DNA of 64,000 nt from Pempheris klunzingeri (taxonomy: Eukaryota > Chordata > Actinopteri > Acropomatiformes > Pempheridae): the NCBI RefSeq assembly GCF_042242105.1, contig NC_092032.1, positions 19,220,915 to 19,284,914 of the forward strand, read 5' to 3'. The position numbers and the translations under genes were made by a program. The notes below the pieces were generated by a model. It was not told the origin of the DNA, made no database searches, and saw nothing but the letters and a program-made list of their open reading frames with translations. Shown here piece after piece: positions 15,600-26,230 of this stretch; position 1 is the stretch's first letter; the number at the start of each line of letters is the position of its first letter.

Positions 15600-17723
15600 C
15601 ATACCTTCCTGGTAGTTGTGCGCCCCGTCAGGAAGAGCCAGGAAAGGGAGGTACTTCCACTCCTCTGGCAGCAGGTTGCTGTCGTGACCCTCGTCTGGCA
15701 TCAGCGGCGGGTACGAGAACTCAACCTGGTGGCAGAGAAATGACAGTCGGCAAGTTTTCCTCCACTTCTAACCCTCGGTCCTGGGACCGTTTCCTCCTGC
15801 AGGTTAGAGGAGCTGCAGACCACGATCCTCAACAAAGACATCAGGTAGTAAGGTTTTAAAATAATAAATAATAAGTGACTCCAGTTTGTTTCTATTTAAA
15901 AAGGTGCATTAATACCTGAACCTGAAGGTTAGTGGATTTAAATGAGAGCTTTGTGTATTAATAACACGAGGAGCATTGTTGTCACCACGACGGAGAGGAT
16001 TTAGGATTCACTGACAAATGTTTGTGTATAAACTGCACACCTGTCTACGAGAGACCGAAGGTGTGTGTGAGCTTTTCAATTCATGCCAAATGTGGCTGAG
16101 AATTCCAAAAAAGGGTGGATGTTAAGGGATTAAGATCCTCGTCCAACCTGAAACCTGCTGGTCCTGAATGCCACACACACACACAAACACTCTTTAAGGC
16201 GCTTCTCCTGACTCTGGAGAAGTGATGCTCTCAATAAAAACACGTCCAATAAGCTTCCTGCCAGAGAAACAGATGGGTGGCAGGTTAGCAGGCGGCCTAG
16301 AGAGGCACACAGGCTGTAAGAGAAGACGGATTAAAGAGCCAGGAACCCAATCTGATCCGCAGCAGGAGATCGCTGACCCCTCTCAGATAACCTCCTCCAC
16401 CAGAGGCAGCAGGCCGAAACAAAGAGAGCAAACCGTCTGCTTCACCAGCCTCATTTTTACATCAAACATTCACTTTTTTTTTTTTTTTTAACCCCGCCTC
16501 AAACAGCAGCTGCTCACAAGACCACAGAGACACGGTCCCCTCGTCTTTTTAGCAGCAGAGGCAGCTGGAGAGCAGCAACGACAACAAGGAGCAGCAGTGT
16601 TTGGCTTTCGTGGCCGCCAGCTCAGCCTGGAAACGTAATGAATGTTGAAGAAGACGAGGAGATGATTAGAAGAAGCGTTGCAGGCGCTTGTGCCGAATGC
16701 CTCGCATACACTTTCACTAATTAGCAGGCGGCAAACGCTGCTTTTGTCACGCAGGAGGCAAAAGGAGGGCGTGTGACAGGCAGATGAGTGAAATGTTAAA
16801 CTTAAAAGAGTGTTTGAGGTTCGTCTGCAGGCGAGTTTGTGTTTAATTCGGGTCAAAAGAAGCTAAGCGGCTCCGCAGGTAGAGCCTGGACGGATGCTGT
16901 GAAACATCAGCTGTCTCAGATTTGAAAAACATCTGGAACAGGCAGATGCTGACTTGATTTTTCATCAGACAATTCATGATTTCAGTGATATTTTTCAAAA
17001 TTTTAGACGCAACAGGATGCAACATTTCCCAGAGCTGACACCTTAAAATGTCTCGTTTTGTCCGAACACTCAGAACCTGAAAGATATTCAGTTTGCAGCA
17101 ATAAAAAAACAGAGAAATAAAACACTTGGGAGGCATCAAGGAGCGAATGTTTGGCATTGATTCTTGGTTGCATGGTTGCAGATTAATTTGCTGTCAGAGA
17201 ACTAAACAATTCATGGCATACTTGTTACAACGCCCTTATGATAAACTGCATAATGTGGAGTAAATATTATCTTAGTATCAGTTTGTCGAGGAGTTTTCAT
17301 TGAGATCAAGATGTGACACAATGACAAACAGATCAAACACTGTTTGATAAGTAAATATAATGACTTAGCATTAAAAAAAAACAATGACTTTGTGTCTTAA
17401 AACAAACAGGAATGTTCTCATAACTTGCACAACTCTGGCCTCTGCAACTTTCCAGACATTTGTCATTAGAATCACTTGCAGGATATGTTTTTTATTTGCA
17501 GAAATGAGCTTCCAAAAGCATCCACAGGCTCCAAATCAGCTCTGATGGACGGACAGATTAGTGAGTGTGATAAAAAAAACAAAAAAAAAACACTGTGCTG
17601 CTGCTTCTGAACACACTGAAGTGGAAAGATGTCCAAGTTGGCAGCAGAGCACATGTTACATAACCCTGTGAGCCCAAAGCAAACAGCTGATGTTAGCCAC
17701 AACCTGACAGCTTCTTCTCATCC

Positions 17724-17759
<36 letters not shown>

Positions 17760-17994
17760 CTGCAGGATTGTGTCCCTGCTGTCAGAGCTCCAGGTGAAAA
17801 CAGACACTCTGACCAAGCTGGCTCATGACTTACAAGTGGCAAACACACGCAGAAATATAGTGGGAATGTGCCTTTATGTTCTGTTAGCGCTAGTTAGCAG
17901 TTAGCATTACCTGACAGCCCTTTTTGTGGTGAAATCCAACCACCACGATGTGCAGCACCGGCCCCTTCAGCTCGTCCCTGCCGTGAGACTCCAT
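4393..17994 (-). CDS. avl9: AVL9 homologue (late secretory pathway, DENN-like), 3' end not in window
   Basis: Thirteen exons join in frame (541 codons plus 2 nt): 17911-17994, 15605-15725, 11347-11432, 10229-10300, 8386-8475, 8216-8282, 7540-7580, 7407-7445, 7235-7304, 5940-6421, 5435-5569, 4920-5139, 4393-4510. The start is ATG at 17994, followed by ESHGRDELKGPVLHIVVVG. Family-defining stretches are EEWKYLPFLALPDGAHNYQE (exon 2), SCYRQIEAK, LSPRDLILHFRHK, a low-complexity acidic/serine exon (5940-6421) ending in GLEEDQYGLPLPIFTK, and VTENRDDVFLDGTGWEGGDE. AVL9 is known as a DENN-related protein of late secretory traffic, implicated in cell migration and polarity. Human AVL9 is about 648 residues, so some 80 C-terminal residues lie outside the window. 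The exon at 4393 ends in phase 2 at a gtaggt donor. The gene is head-to-head with lsm5, the same pairing as in human. Confidence 0.95.
7712..7952. mobile_element. Short hAT-like non-autonomous element (CAGGGTCAAAC termini)
   Basis: The left end reads CAGGGTCAAACTC and the right end, on the other strand, reads AGGGCTCAAACAGG. Just inside both ends are inverted runs of TTCAAGCA-type repeats (CAAGCACTTTTCAAGCA on the left, TCAAGCATTTTCAAGG on the right). About 240 bp long, no ORF, inside avl9 intron 6. hAT membership is inferred only from the CAGGG-type ends; no target-site duplication could be confirmed. Confidence 0.45.
8476..10228. other. avl9 intron 4: fish repeat fragments, otherwise nothing recognised
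   Basis: The segment about 8778-9020 carries the TTTACT/AAAGTACT and TACTTGAG words of the common teleost repeat described at 26028. A short GT run (about 8514-8526) lies 40 nt upstream of the exon 5 acceptor. No coding signal was seen in the remainder. Confidence 0.4.
10846..11297 (+). mobile_element. 3' end of a non-LTR retrotransposon (LINE), 5'-truncated
   Basis: Within 10880-11065 the plus frame encodes KDPTHPQHKLFTLLPSGRR and then SFFPSAVRLLNS before a stop. This HP.H..F.LLPSGRRYRS...SFFP.AVRLLN pattern is the familiar last part of the reverse-transcriptase polyprotein of fish LINEs. It is followed by an AT-rich 3' tail ending near ACAATAAACGCTTTGAATTG at about 11272-11291. Only the extreme 3' end is present. 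It lies in avl9 intron 3, antisense to the gene. Family (L2, Rex or similar) not resolved. Confidence 0.6.
14975..15215. mobile_element. Palindromic MITE copy, short form
   Basis: Near-perfect inverted arms at about 15001-15053 and 15104-15157 share the sequence GCCACCAGACTCCA plus TGACAAAAACAGT. They enclose about 50 bp containing GAGTTGCTGGTC. The flanks AACAGGCTGTTTCATTAT and its mirrored partner continue the symmetry. The same sequence recurs near 22.2, 22.9-23.4, 29.9-30.2 and 37.2-37.8 kb in this window, so it is an interspersed family rather than a unique hairpin. No ORF. Confidence 0.75.
15541..15598. repeat. (GT)n microsatellite beside the avl9 exon 2 donor
   Basis: About 29 uninterrupted GT units. 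On the avl9 strand this reads as (CA)n beginning about 6 nt into intron 2, right after the gtatgt donor at 15604. Confidence 0.95.
15726..17910. other. avl9 intron 1
   Basis: An (ATC)n run lies at about 17720-17757, and a T12 tract near 16478. No exon or mobile element was recognised in the rest. Confidence 0.4.
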
Positions 17995-19222
17995 CCCCTC
18001 CCCTGCCTGGCTGTTCTGGCAGTCCGCTGCTGGGGTTTTAACCCGGGGGTTAGGGTGTAAACACAGCTAACAAAGCCGACGTCTTCCCCCCCCTGAATCG
18101 GCGTCGTCTGCAGGAGCGCAACACGACAAGAGAGGTTTTCTCTTCCGCTTTGTGCCGCTGCGCCAGAGCACGGAGCGGAGCGAGAGGATTCACCCCCGAG
18201 CACTTCCGCTTTTGTCATATCAACTTTTTTCTCCCCTGAAACTTATGGGTGCATATGAATGAATATCTTTTTTGTTTTCATATTTAGATTTTATATTCTT
18301 CATGTGTACCATTTAAATTTGATTTGTACGTGGTGACATTGTTTACCTGAATGTTTGTATATTTGTTTGTGTGTAGTTTATAAAACATACGTACAAACAA
18401 AACTAATTATACCAGAGATGAAGCCAGAGTAGATAAAATTAATACGGATTCAAGATTGTCTTTATTGATTATTGTCACTCCATTCGTATGAGGGCACTAT
18501 GAGGATTTGTTACAGAAAATATAAACTATAAAAATATAGAATAAAATAAACATAAGGCATATAAATATAAAACCATAGTATAGTAAAGCAATAAGGCATA
18601 ACAGTGATAAAATGCATCAATGTAGATATATACACAGCATAAAAACAGCCATTTTGGCTAATATCAAATATACAGAGTACAAAATAAAAAGGTATAACAG
18701 CAAAAATGGGTAAAGAGAGCATGAACAGAAGAAATAAAATGTGTCTACACAGTCAATAGTCAGACAATAGATACATAAATAATATAAATCATTTATTTAT
18801 ACATTTAAAAGCTGGTTAATCTATAAAAATGTGTCATATTATGTAATACATATGTTAATTAACCTCAAAAATAGCAACAGTTATTATATTAATAATCAAG
18901 TAAAGACCACAAGGACCGTGGTGGGGAGTTCTCTTGACACTGACTCTGCACTCTTTGTTACTGCCAAATAATTACGTCATGTATGGAGCCGCACAATCAG
19001 CGCCATCATGTGGAAACAAATTAAATAACACAATTTAAACTTCTTTAAGTAAACCTTATATCTGTTTATTATTTTTGTATTGTGTTTAGCTTGTTAATGA
19101 GTTTGTGCCTTACGCTGCTGCAGACACTCAAATCCCAGGTTCAGGTTCGATTGGTTCAGCCTGACCCCTGGCGTTCTTCTATCGATTGCTTCTGCCTGCG
19201 CACGGCGTCCGTTGATTCAAAC
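17995..19222. promoter_or_regulatory. Shared upstream region of avl9 (minus) and lsm5 (plus)
   Basis: The two start codons are 1.2 kb apart and divergent. The avl9 side (17995-18230) is GC-rich with two TTCCGCTTT-like ETS half-sites. On the lsm5 side the sequence around the start, AAACATGGCGGCGAC (19219-19233), matches the YY1 consensus AANATGGCGGC and overlaps the initiator ATG. The middle (about 18450-18800) is AT-rich and begins with TTCAAGATTGTCTTTATTG, which looks like the reversed 3' tail of a LINE. Confidence 0.5.
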
Positions 19223-21182
19223 ATGGCGGCGACTCCAGCAACAAACCCGTCGCAGCTGCTCCCACTTGGTTCGTAAATGAGAAATAAATACTAAGTAATG
19301 TTTGAGTTTGTGTTTTAGGTAGATAGTGAGGATATTTTAATGAAAGTCAGAGTGCGGCGTTTGCACTTTGAAACGTTTTGGTGATGCTTTCTTAGCTAGT
19401 TGACGTTAGCATCATGCGTTCAGGGACACGCTAGCATGCTAACACTCATCTTCTCATCTTTTTTATTAAATCAATTTATCAGTTTTACCTCAACTGAGAA
19501 GGTTTCATAAACATGTTCCTTTATTTTGAGGGCTCACAGTTAGAAAAAGGTTTGCTAGGAATGATTAAAAGTCATTTTTAAGTGAAATATCATTGATTTT
19601 AACTATTTGTTTGTGCTTTTTTTTTTTTTTAGATAGATAGATAGATATTCCTTTATTTATCCCACAATGGGGAAATTTCGAGTCATCAGCAGTTCTGATT
19701 CAACAGGATACAGTTCACACATACATACAGTTCACACATACAGCTTGAAAGTAATTTCTTTAAATCTATTTTCCGAAAATTTAAAGACTAAATGATCAAT
19801 TGACTTGAAAAATAGCCAGTAGATTAACTGATGATTAAAGTCCTAATTAATTGCAGCCCCAAAGCAATTAGTAGCACATGTCAAATAAAGGGAAATGGGG
19901 GGGCAATGTTAATGTAAGCTGCAAATTTGCAAGCACTTAGTGAAGAAAACTAGAAAATGTATTTATTATGGCTGTAACTAATGGTTACTGTCATTATCAT
20001 GATGATTTTCTCAGTTATTCTACAATTTTGTTCATAAAACGTCCATTTAACCAGCAGTCTACAACTCAAAACATTTATTCTACCATCACATAAGACACAG
20101 AGGCATCAAATCCCCACATTTTTTTTAGGCTGTTTTACTTGAAAAATGATTTAAATCATTAAAAACTAATAAATTCTTCAAAAATAATGCAAAGCAAGAA
20201 ACTGAGAATTATGCAGAAAGGAAATTTGGGAAACTGAAGAATCACTCATTTGTTCTCACCCTTTCAGAGCTTGTCGATAAATGTATCGGCTCCCGAATCC
20301 ACATCGTCATGAAAACCGACAAAGAAATCGTCGGCACTCTGCTCGGCTTCGATGATTTTGTCAGTATCCTTTCCAGGTTTTGGTTTAATGTTTAAACTGC
20401 ACGGTTTCCCTGTTTGCTCTGCATGTCGCTCCAGATCTTGTCCTTAACTCAGAGTTTCAGATATGGTCCTGGAGGATGTGACTGAATTGTAAGTACATCT
20501 CTTGTTTGTTTGTTTTTTTACAGTAACTTTTAACTCATTCTTTGTTGGATAAACTCACTCTTGTGTCTGTTTCAGTGAAATCACACCAGAGGGACGGAGG
20601 ATAACCAAACTGGACCAGATCCTCCTCAATGGCAACAACATCACCATGGTGAGTGAATAATCCTGCGTGTTTGATTCGCTGTTAAAGGTGTATCTTTCCA
20701 CCTCCATGTGACTCATCACTGTTGTTTTAGAGCAGAGGGGTGCCCACACTTTTTCAGCTCGCGAGCTACTTTTAAAATGACCAGGTCAAAATGATCTACC
20801 TACATTAAAAATGCTAAACATATATTAACTTATATATATACTGAGTATACTTTATATATACAATATATGTTGGCGTACACTGCATAACTGCAGCTAATGT
20901 AACCCTTGGTGTTACACATACAGACTGACAGCAGTGATGGAACCATCAATATTGCACACAAGTGACGAGCAATTGGAGTCAAATATCCTTCTTATCCCAT
21001 CCCCCATCTCAGAGTATCCCTTCTTTAGTAGATATAGATTGGAAGGCTAACTAGTTCACTTCGCTCGTTGGAGTTTTGCAGTAGCTAGAGCGTTTGACCA
21101 CGTGAGCTTCACGCTGTCATTTCTGACCACACGTTTGCTTTTCTTGCAGCTCATCCCTGGAGGAGAAGGTCCTGAAGTATGA
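19223..21182 (+). CDS. lsm5: U6 snRNA-associated Sm-like protein LSm5
   Basis: Five exons (19223-19268, 20268-20363, 20461-20488, 20576-20648, 21150-21182) join to a 91-residue protein, the usual length. It begins MAATPATNPSQLLPLELVDK and ends ITMLIPGGEGPEV, almost identical to human LSM5. Sm1 (residues about 20-55, with GTLLGFDDFVNMVLEDV) and Sm2 (LDQILLNGNNITML) are intact. LSm5 is part of the nuclear LSm2-8 ring, which binds the U6 snRNA 3' end, and of the cytoplasmic LSm1-7 ring used in mRNA decapping and decay. All splice sites are GT-AG. The start was chosen because it opens the conserved N terminus within a YY1-like ATGGCGGC context. Divergent from avl9, convergent with psme2. Confidence 0.97.
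19269..20267. other. lsm5 intron 1 with a retroelement tail
   Basis: At about 19632-19735 a short GATA tetranucleotide run is followed by ATTCCTTTATTTATCCCACA and GGGGAAATTTCG. This is a widespread teleost signature resembling the reversed 3' end of a non-LTR element. Nothing else was recognised. Confidence 0.45.
20733..20835. mobile_element. hAT-like terminal fragment in lsm5 intron 4
   Basis: CAGAGGGGTGCCCACACTTT followed by CAGCTCGCGAGCTACTTTTA is the type of end seen in hAT-derived vertebrate repeats. A matching right end was not found, so this is probably one end or a decayed copy. Confidence 0.35.
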
Positions 21183-21397
21183 GAATGACTGCTGACCGCT
21201 GAGACACACTTGTGTTGTGGACACGGGCCTTTTTCCTATGTTGTGTTCCTTGGTTCATTATCGTTGTTCTTGCTTTGTTGATCTTGAGGGAGGAGAATAT
21301 TTTTGTAATAAGATTCCTAATTGAGTGTTTGTTTTAAAAAAAAGAAGTTGTAAGTGTATCATGACCCACACTTTACAAATAAGCAGTTTTTGTTACG

Positions 21398-21426
21398 AAT
21401 AAATGAGAAATACAGAATTCTTTATT
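21398..21426. terminator. Facing poly(A) signals of lsm5 and psme2
   Basis: AATAAA on the plus strand at 21398-21403 serves lsm5 (216 bp after its stop). TTTATT at 21421-21426, AATAAA on the minus strand, serves psme2 (218 bp after its stop). The two signals are 17 bp apart, so mature 3' ends cut 10-30 nt downstream would overlap or touch. Confidence 0.7.
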
Positions 21427-21643
21427 TATTTCTAATTCATAGTCGTACAACTTAAATTTAGTGCAAGTGTTGGTACGAAACCAAAGTGTCCTAATACAAC
21501 AGCAGTGATGAAACTTAGATCCAGTTGTTTTTTTACGTTTACTGAGAAGCTAATTTGTAAGCGGCGTTACTAAACAGCGTTGAGGATTGTGGAATCTGTC
21601 CTTGTGCTGCCCCCCCGAGCATCACCTCCTCTTCCCTCCTGCT

Positions 21644-24594
21644 TCAGTACATGGAAGATTTCTCCTCTCCCTTCGGATTGGTCACCTTCTCCAGATTCTT
21701 GCTGATGATGTCGTAAAGCTCGGCCTGTAGTAAACAGGAGGGGGGGAAAAAAAACAGTTTAAACATTCCTCTGGGACAGCGTGGGGGTAAATAGGTCTGT
21801 ACTCTGATCAGAGTCTGACTCACGTAGAAGCCGCGGACGTCGAGAACGATCACTCTGATCTCAGAGTAGATCATCTCGTCCTTCTCGTGGACAAGCGAGC
21901 GGTAGTCCATCTGGAGGCAGAGTGTTGAGTGAATTTATTATTTGCTTTAAAGAACACGGCTGGTGTCATTCTGTATTTAAACCAACAGCATGGTTATCGA
22001 TATCTTATCTACTTTAGACTTCCAGTCTAAGGCCCATTAGTCCCTCTCTTGTATTTTTAAACCCTATTTCTACATATGTTTGGTGTCTAAAAGAATTATT
22101 TTGTCTGACAACATTACAGAGAAGATCTCTAGAGGAGTCTGACCTTTTTAAAATCATTTTTATTTAACCACAAGCAACAGTTCTGTCACTCTGTTCAAAG
22201 CCACCAGACTCCACTGACAAAGTGAGTTGTTGGGTTATGTAGAAGACTACATATCAAACACTATGGTGAAGCAACAGAATGATATAAAAAAACTCAAAAT
22301 AATGTACACGCCCTATGAAAGTGTTGTCAGGCTTTGGATACACAGTCGATACTTGTTTGCAGGATTAAATGTTGATGCAGAAAGTCACCAAACTTGTCCT
22401 TCAGGGTAAGGACACTGAACACTCACCACATGAGTCTCTTTGGAAGCTTTTGCAACAGTATCTCCTCTCTCAGAAAAGTACCTGGGTAATTCAACAGAAA
22501 TGGTTTTATAAGTCGCAGCCATATTTGCAGATTAAATGGATAATTTCCCACCAGTTATATCCAACCTACTTGTTGATGTTGGTCTGAAAACCATCAACTT
22601 TAGTCTTCACTGCAGCAATTCTCTCCAAGATTTTCTCCTGTGGTAAAAATACAGTTTACGAATCATTCAAACTTCACATAGCATCACTGAAACTGTGCCA
22701 CTGCACCACAGGAGAACAGGGTGCACACACAAATGTACCTGGATGGCAACGCCGAAGTCGTTCCCATCTTCGATCTTTGGGATGAGGTGCTGAATCCAGC
22801 AGGACGCCTACAGCAACACAGCAGAAGTGAGTTCATCTCAAACACCAAAAGCCCATAATTTAAAGGATAACTCCGGTATTTTTAGATATTTTGGGAAGTG
22901 TGACAACATTATGGAAAGGATCCCTACAGAGATAGACCTGGAAGATGCTTTTCATCTCACCAGAAACCTGTTACATTGCTAAATTAAAGCCACCAGACTC
23001 CATTGATAAAAATAGTACTTTTACCTTGCAGAACATGGGAGTTGCTGGTCTAGTTGCTATGACTTTGGTGTTTTAATGTGTTGGCTCAGATGCGAACCAA
23101 CCCTTTAAAACACAATTAAGTCACACAGTAACACATACTGACAAACTGTGGAGGCAACGTTTGACCAGCAGCTCCTGTGTTCTGCAAGGTAAAATTACTG
23201 TTTTTTTTCAATGGAGTCTGGTGTGTGTGCAGAGAGCGATATAATGTCTGTTTGTGGTTAAACCAAAAGGATCTTCCAGGTCTCTCTCTGTAGGGATCCT
23301 TTCCATGATGCTGTCACACACTTAGAATAACACTCTGAGCCTGTCAGTGGATCAAACAAGCACTTTTAGACATTTTCTGATCTGGCTGGGTCACCCCAAA
23401 AGATTACCTCACAGCCACTGTAGTTAATTTGCAGCTGCCAGCTGAAGTTATCTACTAACTAAACCAATCACTTTGAACCCAAAATGGTGAAAGAGGTTCA
23501 CTCACAACGATGATGGTCTCTCTGAGAGCAACGATCTCTGGTTTCACCCTCTCCAGAAGCAGCATTATCTTCTCATTCCCCTTGATGAAGCCACATTTTG
23601 GAGCTGCAGGAGAAATGGAGCCTTCTTACCATCACATACATCACGTTATCCTTGACAATTATTTTATTTTAAAAAGAACCGTTGTACCTTTCTTCTTTTT
23701 CTTCTCATCATCTTCATTCTTATCCGTCTCCATTTCCTGTGAGGTTAACAGGGACAAACATTACAGACGGATCTAACAAAGTGCAGTGGATAAATTAATA
23801 TAATAATATAAATTATTAAGGCCACTACAGCCATATGACACCAGTAGGAGTGTGAGGTCCTTCTTAAGCCTTAAACCTTCTTAAGATAATGAAAAAGCCT
23901 CTCAGAGTTTGCTTTGACCTGCATCATGCTAATTCTGAGAACATTTCTCATTATTTTTAGATACTAGTTCATTATTTTAAGAAAGTTTCTCATCATAATG
24001 ACTTGCAGGATCTTTTTTTCATTATATTGGTGGAGATGGGGCTTCCACAGTTAATAGATATTAGGCCAATTATTATATGAATAATTAACTCTCAGTCCTT
24101 CCACCTCTGCAGGTGGAAAACTGATAACTACTGCAGCCAAATGACCTCATGTTAGCTACTGAACTTCTCCAGCATCGATCTTCAGTAACAAAATGTCTCA
24201 GACCTACAGTTCAGATGAGATGCACCTAAAACCACCAAAAAAACCAGCAGTAAACGTTTGAGTTTGCAAAAAGTGGTTCAAAAGCGCTGATAAAACGGAC
24301 ACATGGGTGCTAAAACATCAGGCCGGCTGTTCCTCTGACCATTTCTGCAGCACTGTGAGACGTGCTTTTAGGGCACGAGTCCACAAGATGACTATACTGT
24401 ATGCAGCACAGGTATTTAGACTGAGGGCAGCTGAGGGCAGGTGTGGTCTGTGAATGATCTCACACTGGAGGATGTTGGTGTGTTTGTGTTTGAGGAGCGG
24501 GGCTCACCTCGTCCTCTGGGGAAGGAGGGTCCGGGATGGGGATGTCCAGGGGGGCCTGGAGGGAGGACATGTCTGTGATGCTGAGGGCGTCATC

Positions 24595-24637
<43 letters not shown>

Positions 24638-25190
24638 GAGACTGAGCTAGAGCACAAATCACAGCCTGTGGGCTCATAAAACAGTGGGACGCTCTCGCTG
24701 ACCCTGAGCAGAGCATCCAGCTGGATGATCTTCAGGGGGATGTAGTTGGAGAACAGATTCTCTGCCTGAAAAACATTTAAAACAACACAGATTTAGAACA
24801 AAAGTGCTTTTCTACATTATAAAAAAAACCTCGAGAGCACGTGTGTGGCTGGACAAACCTCTTGATACAGGGTCTGGCGGAAGTTTTCCACCTGTAGAGA
24901 AAGAAAAGCAGGGTTAAGAGCTGCTGCTGACTCACTCCTGTTCAACTATCTTTACTTTCGCTTTGCTCTCTCTGGGACTTTCCGCTGCTTCACCTCTACC
25001 CGCTCACTAATCAACTCCACTAATCAATTTATTTGCGCCTCATATATCAGAAAAGTCAGAGAGGAGCCCGACATGAGGAGCCTTTTCTTAGCATGTAGCT
25101 TTAGCCTTCCGGCTCCTACCTGGCCCCGCGGGGGGAACTCACCTTTAAGGCGCTCGCGCCGCTGATCTTGATGCTGACCGTCTTTGACAT
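21644..25190 (-). CDS. psme2: Proteasome activator complex subunit 2 (PA28 beta)
   Basis: Eleven exons (25143-25190, 24859-24891, 24703-24765, 24508-24594, 23688-23736, 23506-23603, 22739-22807, 22570-22637, 22427-22481, 21824-21910, 21644-21724) give 245 residues; human PSME2 has 239. It starts [16 protein letters not shown] and ends [11 protein letters not shown]. The end matches the beta subunit (human ends NPKGEEKPSMY) and not PSME1 or PSME3. A charged KEKE-like loop ([15 protein letters not shown]) lies near residue 80-95, and the conserved activation-loop region is in the second half. PA28 alpha/beta heptamers cap the 20S proteasome and change peptide output for MHC class I; the family is interferon-gamma induced. 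Tail-to-tail with lsm5, head-to-head with rnf31 as in mammals. Exon 4 is preceded by a long GT repeat running into its acceptor. Confidence 0.96.
22196..22222. mobile_element. Palindromic MITE fragment
   Basis: CAAAGCCACCAGACTCCACT plus GACAAAG matches the core arm of the MITE family at 15.0 and 37.4 kb. It lies in psme2 intron 9, without the second arm. Confidence 0.6.
22895..23420. mobile_element. Palindromic MITE, near full-length copy
   Basis: The left arm contains CATTATGGAAAGGATCCCTA and AAGCCACCAGACTCCATTGA; the right arm repeats both in reverse (AATGGAGTCTGGTGTGTGTG ... GTAGGGATCCTTTCCATGAT). The loop has a further inverted pair (GACTTTGGTGTTTTAA / TTTAAAACACAATTAAGTCA). Lies in psme2 intron 6. 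No ORF, so a non-autonomous DNA element is inferred. Confidence 0.75.
24598..24634. repeat. (CA)n microsatellite abutting the psme2 exon 4 acceptor
   Basis: About 18 CA units. On the psme2 strand this is a GT repeat that runs straight into the gtgcag acceptor at 24595-24600, in the place of the normal pyrimidine tract. Confidence 0.9.
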
Positions 25191-25316
25191 GTCTGATCAC
25201 ACCGATCGGCTGCAAGGACAGAGAATCCGGATCGATCTGTAAGCAGCGTGCAGGAGAGGAGAAGGAGACGAGCTGAGCGGTGAGTGAATGTGCTTTTTTT
25301 TCCTTTTTTTTTTTTT

Positions 25317-25330
25317 AGTTCCTCTTTCAC
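25317..25330 (-). promoter_or_regulatory. ISRE-like element upstream of psme2
   Basis: On the psme2 strand the sequence is GTGAAAGAGGAACT, one mismatch from the ISRE consensus RNGAAANNGAAACT. It is preceded by further GAAA-type half-sites (CCGAAAGCAAAGTGAAAG). It lies about 130-140 bp upstream of the psme2 ATG. Interferon control of this gene is established in mammals; that this site mediates it here is inference. Confidence 0.5.
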
Positions 25331-26027
25331 TTTGCTTTCGGTTTTGTAGTCAGATGATGCAGTTTGCGCCTCCCACACTGGAGCTGCTGCAGCGACACAG
25401 GGAATGATTAATAATCAATGTTTATTTCACCATTCTGTCACTTTTTGTTGTATAAGATTACCCTGAATGTTAAATTTTAACATAAAAATGTAGTTAAGCC
25501 TCCATCATTTTAGTTTATTGTAAAGTTGACACCCACATGAGCAAAATAATTTAAAAATTATCCACAATTTCACTGGATTTTAATGTGAATTTAAGAAAAT
25601 TAAAATTAGCAATCTGTCCATTTGTAGGTGAACTCCTAAAAGAGGAGTTTTTTTTTAATTATTATAACTGTACCTTAATGCAGTTTATGTGTCCTTTATT
25701 TATGTAGTATTTTATATATCTGTTTTCATGCTTCTCTGCTTCCCGTCTTTCTTTGTATAAAATCCTCTCCTCACAGTATTTTACTGAGTTTACAGCCTTA
25801 AAACTTTAGCTTGTGTTCTCAAAATACAGCAGAGGAGCAAACATGTCCACTGTCACAGTACTAATACTACAACCTGCATTCAAACCATATCACCATCACA
25901 GTAAAAGTATTTATACTGCAGTAAAATGCTTCTGGATTAAAATCACTGCTGCATTAATGTGCACGTTGACGTTTACTGATGTAGATGTTTAAAGTTGTGC
26001 TAATCTTAATTTCTTCATATGCTGTTG

Positions 26028-26230
26028 GGTGGTGGTGGAATGCAACTAAGTACATTTACTCAAATGCTGCACTTAAGTACAAATTTAAGGTACTTGTACT
26101 TATCTTCTCCTCGTGCTACTTCATGCTTCTACTCCACTACATTCCCCACGTTAGTCCGACAGCTTTAGTTACTTATCTAAATTAAGATTTTGTAGACAAA
26201 ACATGGACCTTAAAGGTGCTTGAGTACTTT
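26028..26230. repeat. Teleost interspersed repeat ('GTACATTTACTCAA / TACTTAAGTA' type)
   Basis: Contains GTGGTGGAATGCAACTAAGT, ACATTTACTCAAATGCTGCA and CTTCTACTCCACTACATTCC, the hallmark words of a very common fish repeat. Recognisable relatives in this window are near 8.8, 12.06, 39.83, 43.26, 51.14 and 57.18 kb. All lie in introns or between genes. Confidence 0.7.

Larger units (their letters stand above)
11433..15604. other. avl9 intron 2: repeats and microsatellites
   Basis: Holds a copy of the teleost TACTT-type repeat (about 12060-12190), a possible LINE-like tail (about 13620-13840, ending in GGACTAATAAAAGG), a CA run (about 14531-14569), a hairpin MITE copy (14975-15215) and a long GT run (15541-15598). 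On the gene's strand that GT run is a CA repeat starting just after the exon 2 donor. No exon was found. Confidence 0.5.

Noticed and set aside
18510-18722. 70-codon hydrophobic minus ORF
   Set aside because: AT-rich chance ORF in a likely retroelement tail; no splice or promoter context.
21644-25190. Assignment of the proteasome activator as PSME1 or PSME3
   Set aside because: The C terminus ([11 protein letters not shown]) and neighbours (rnf31, irf9) fit PSME2; PSME1 ends MIY and PSME3 differs.
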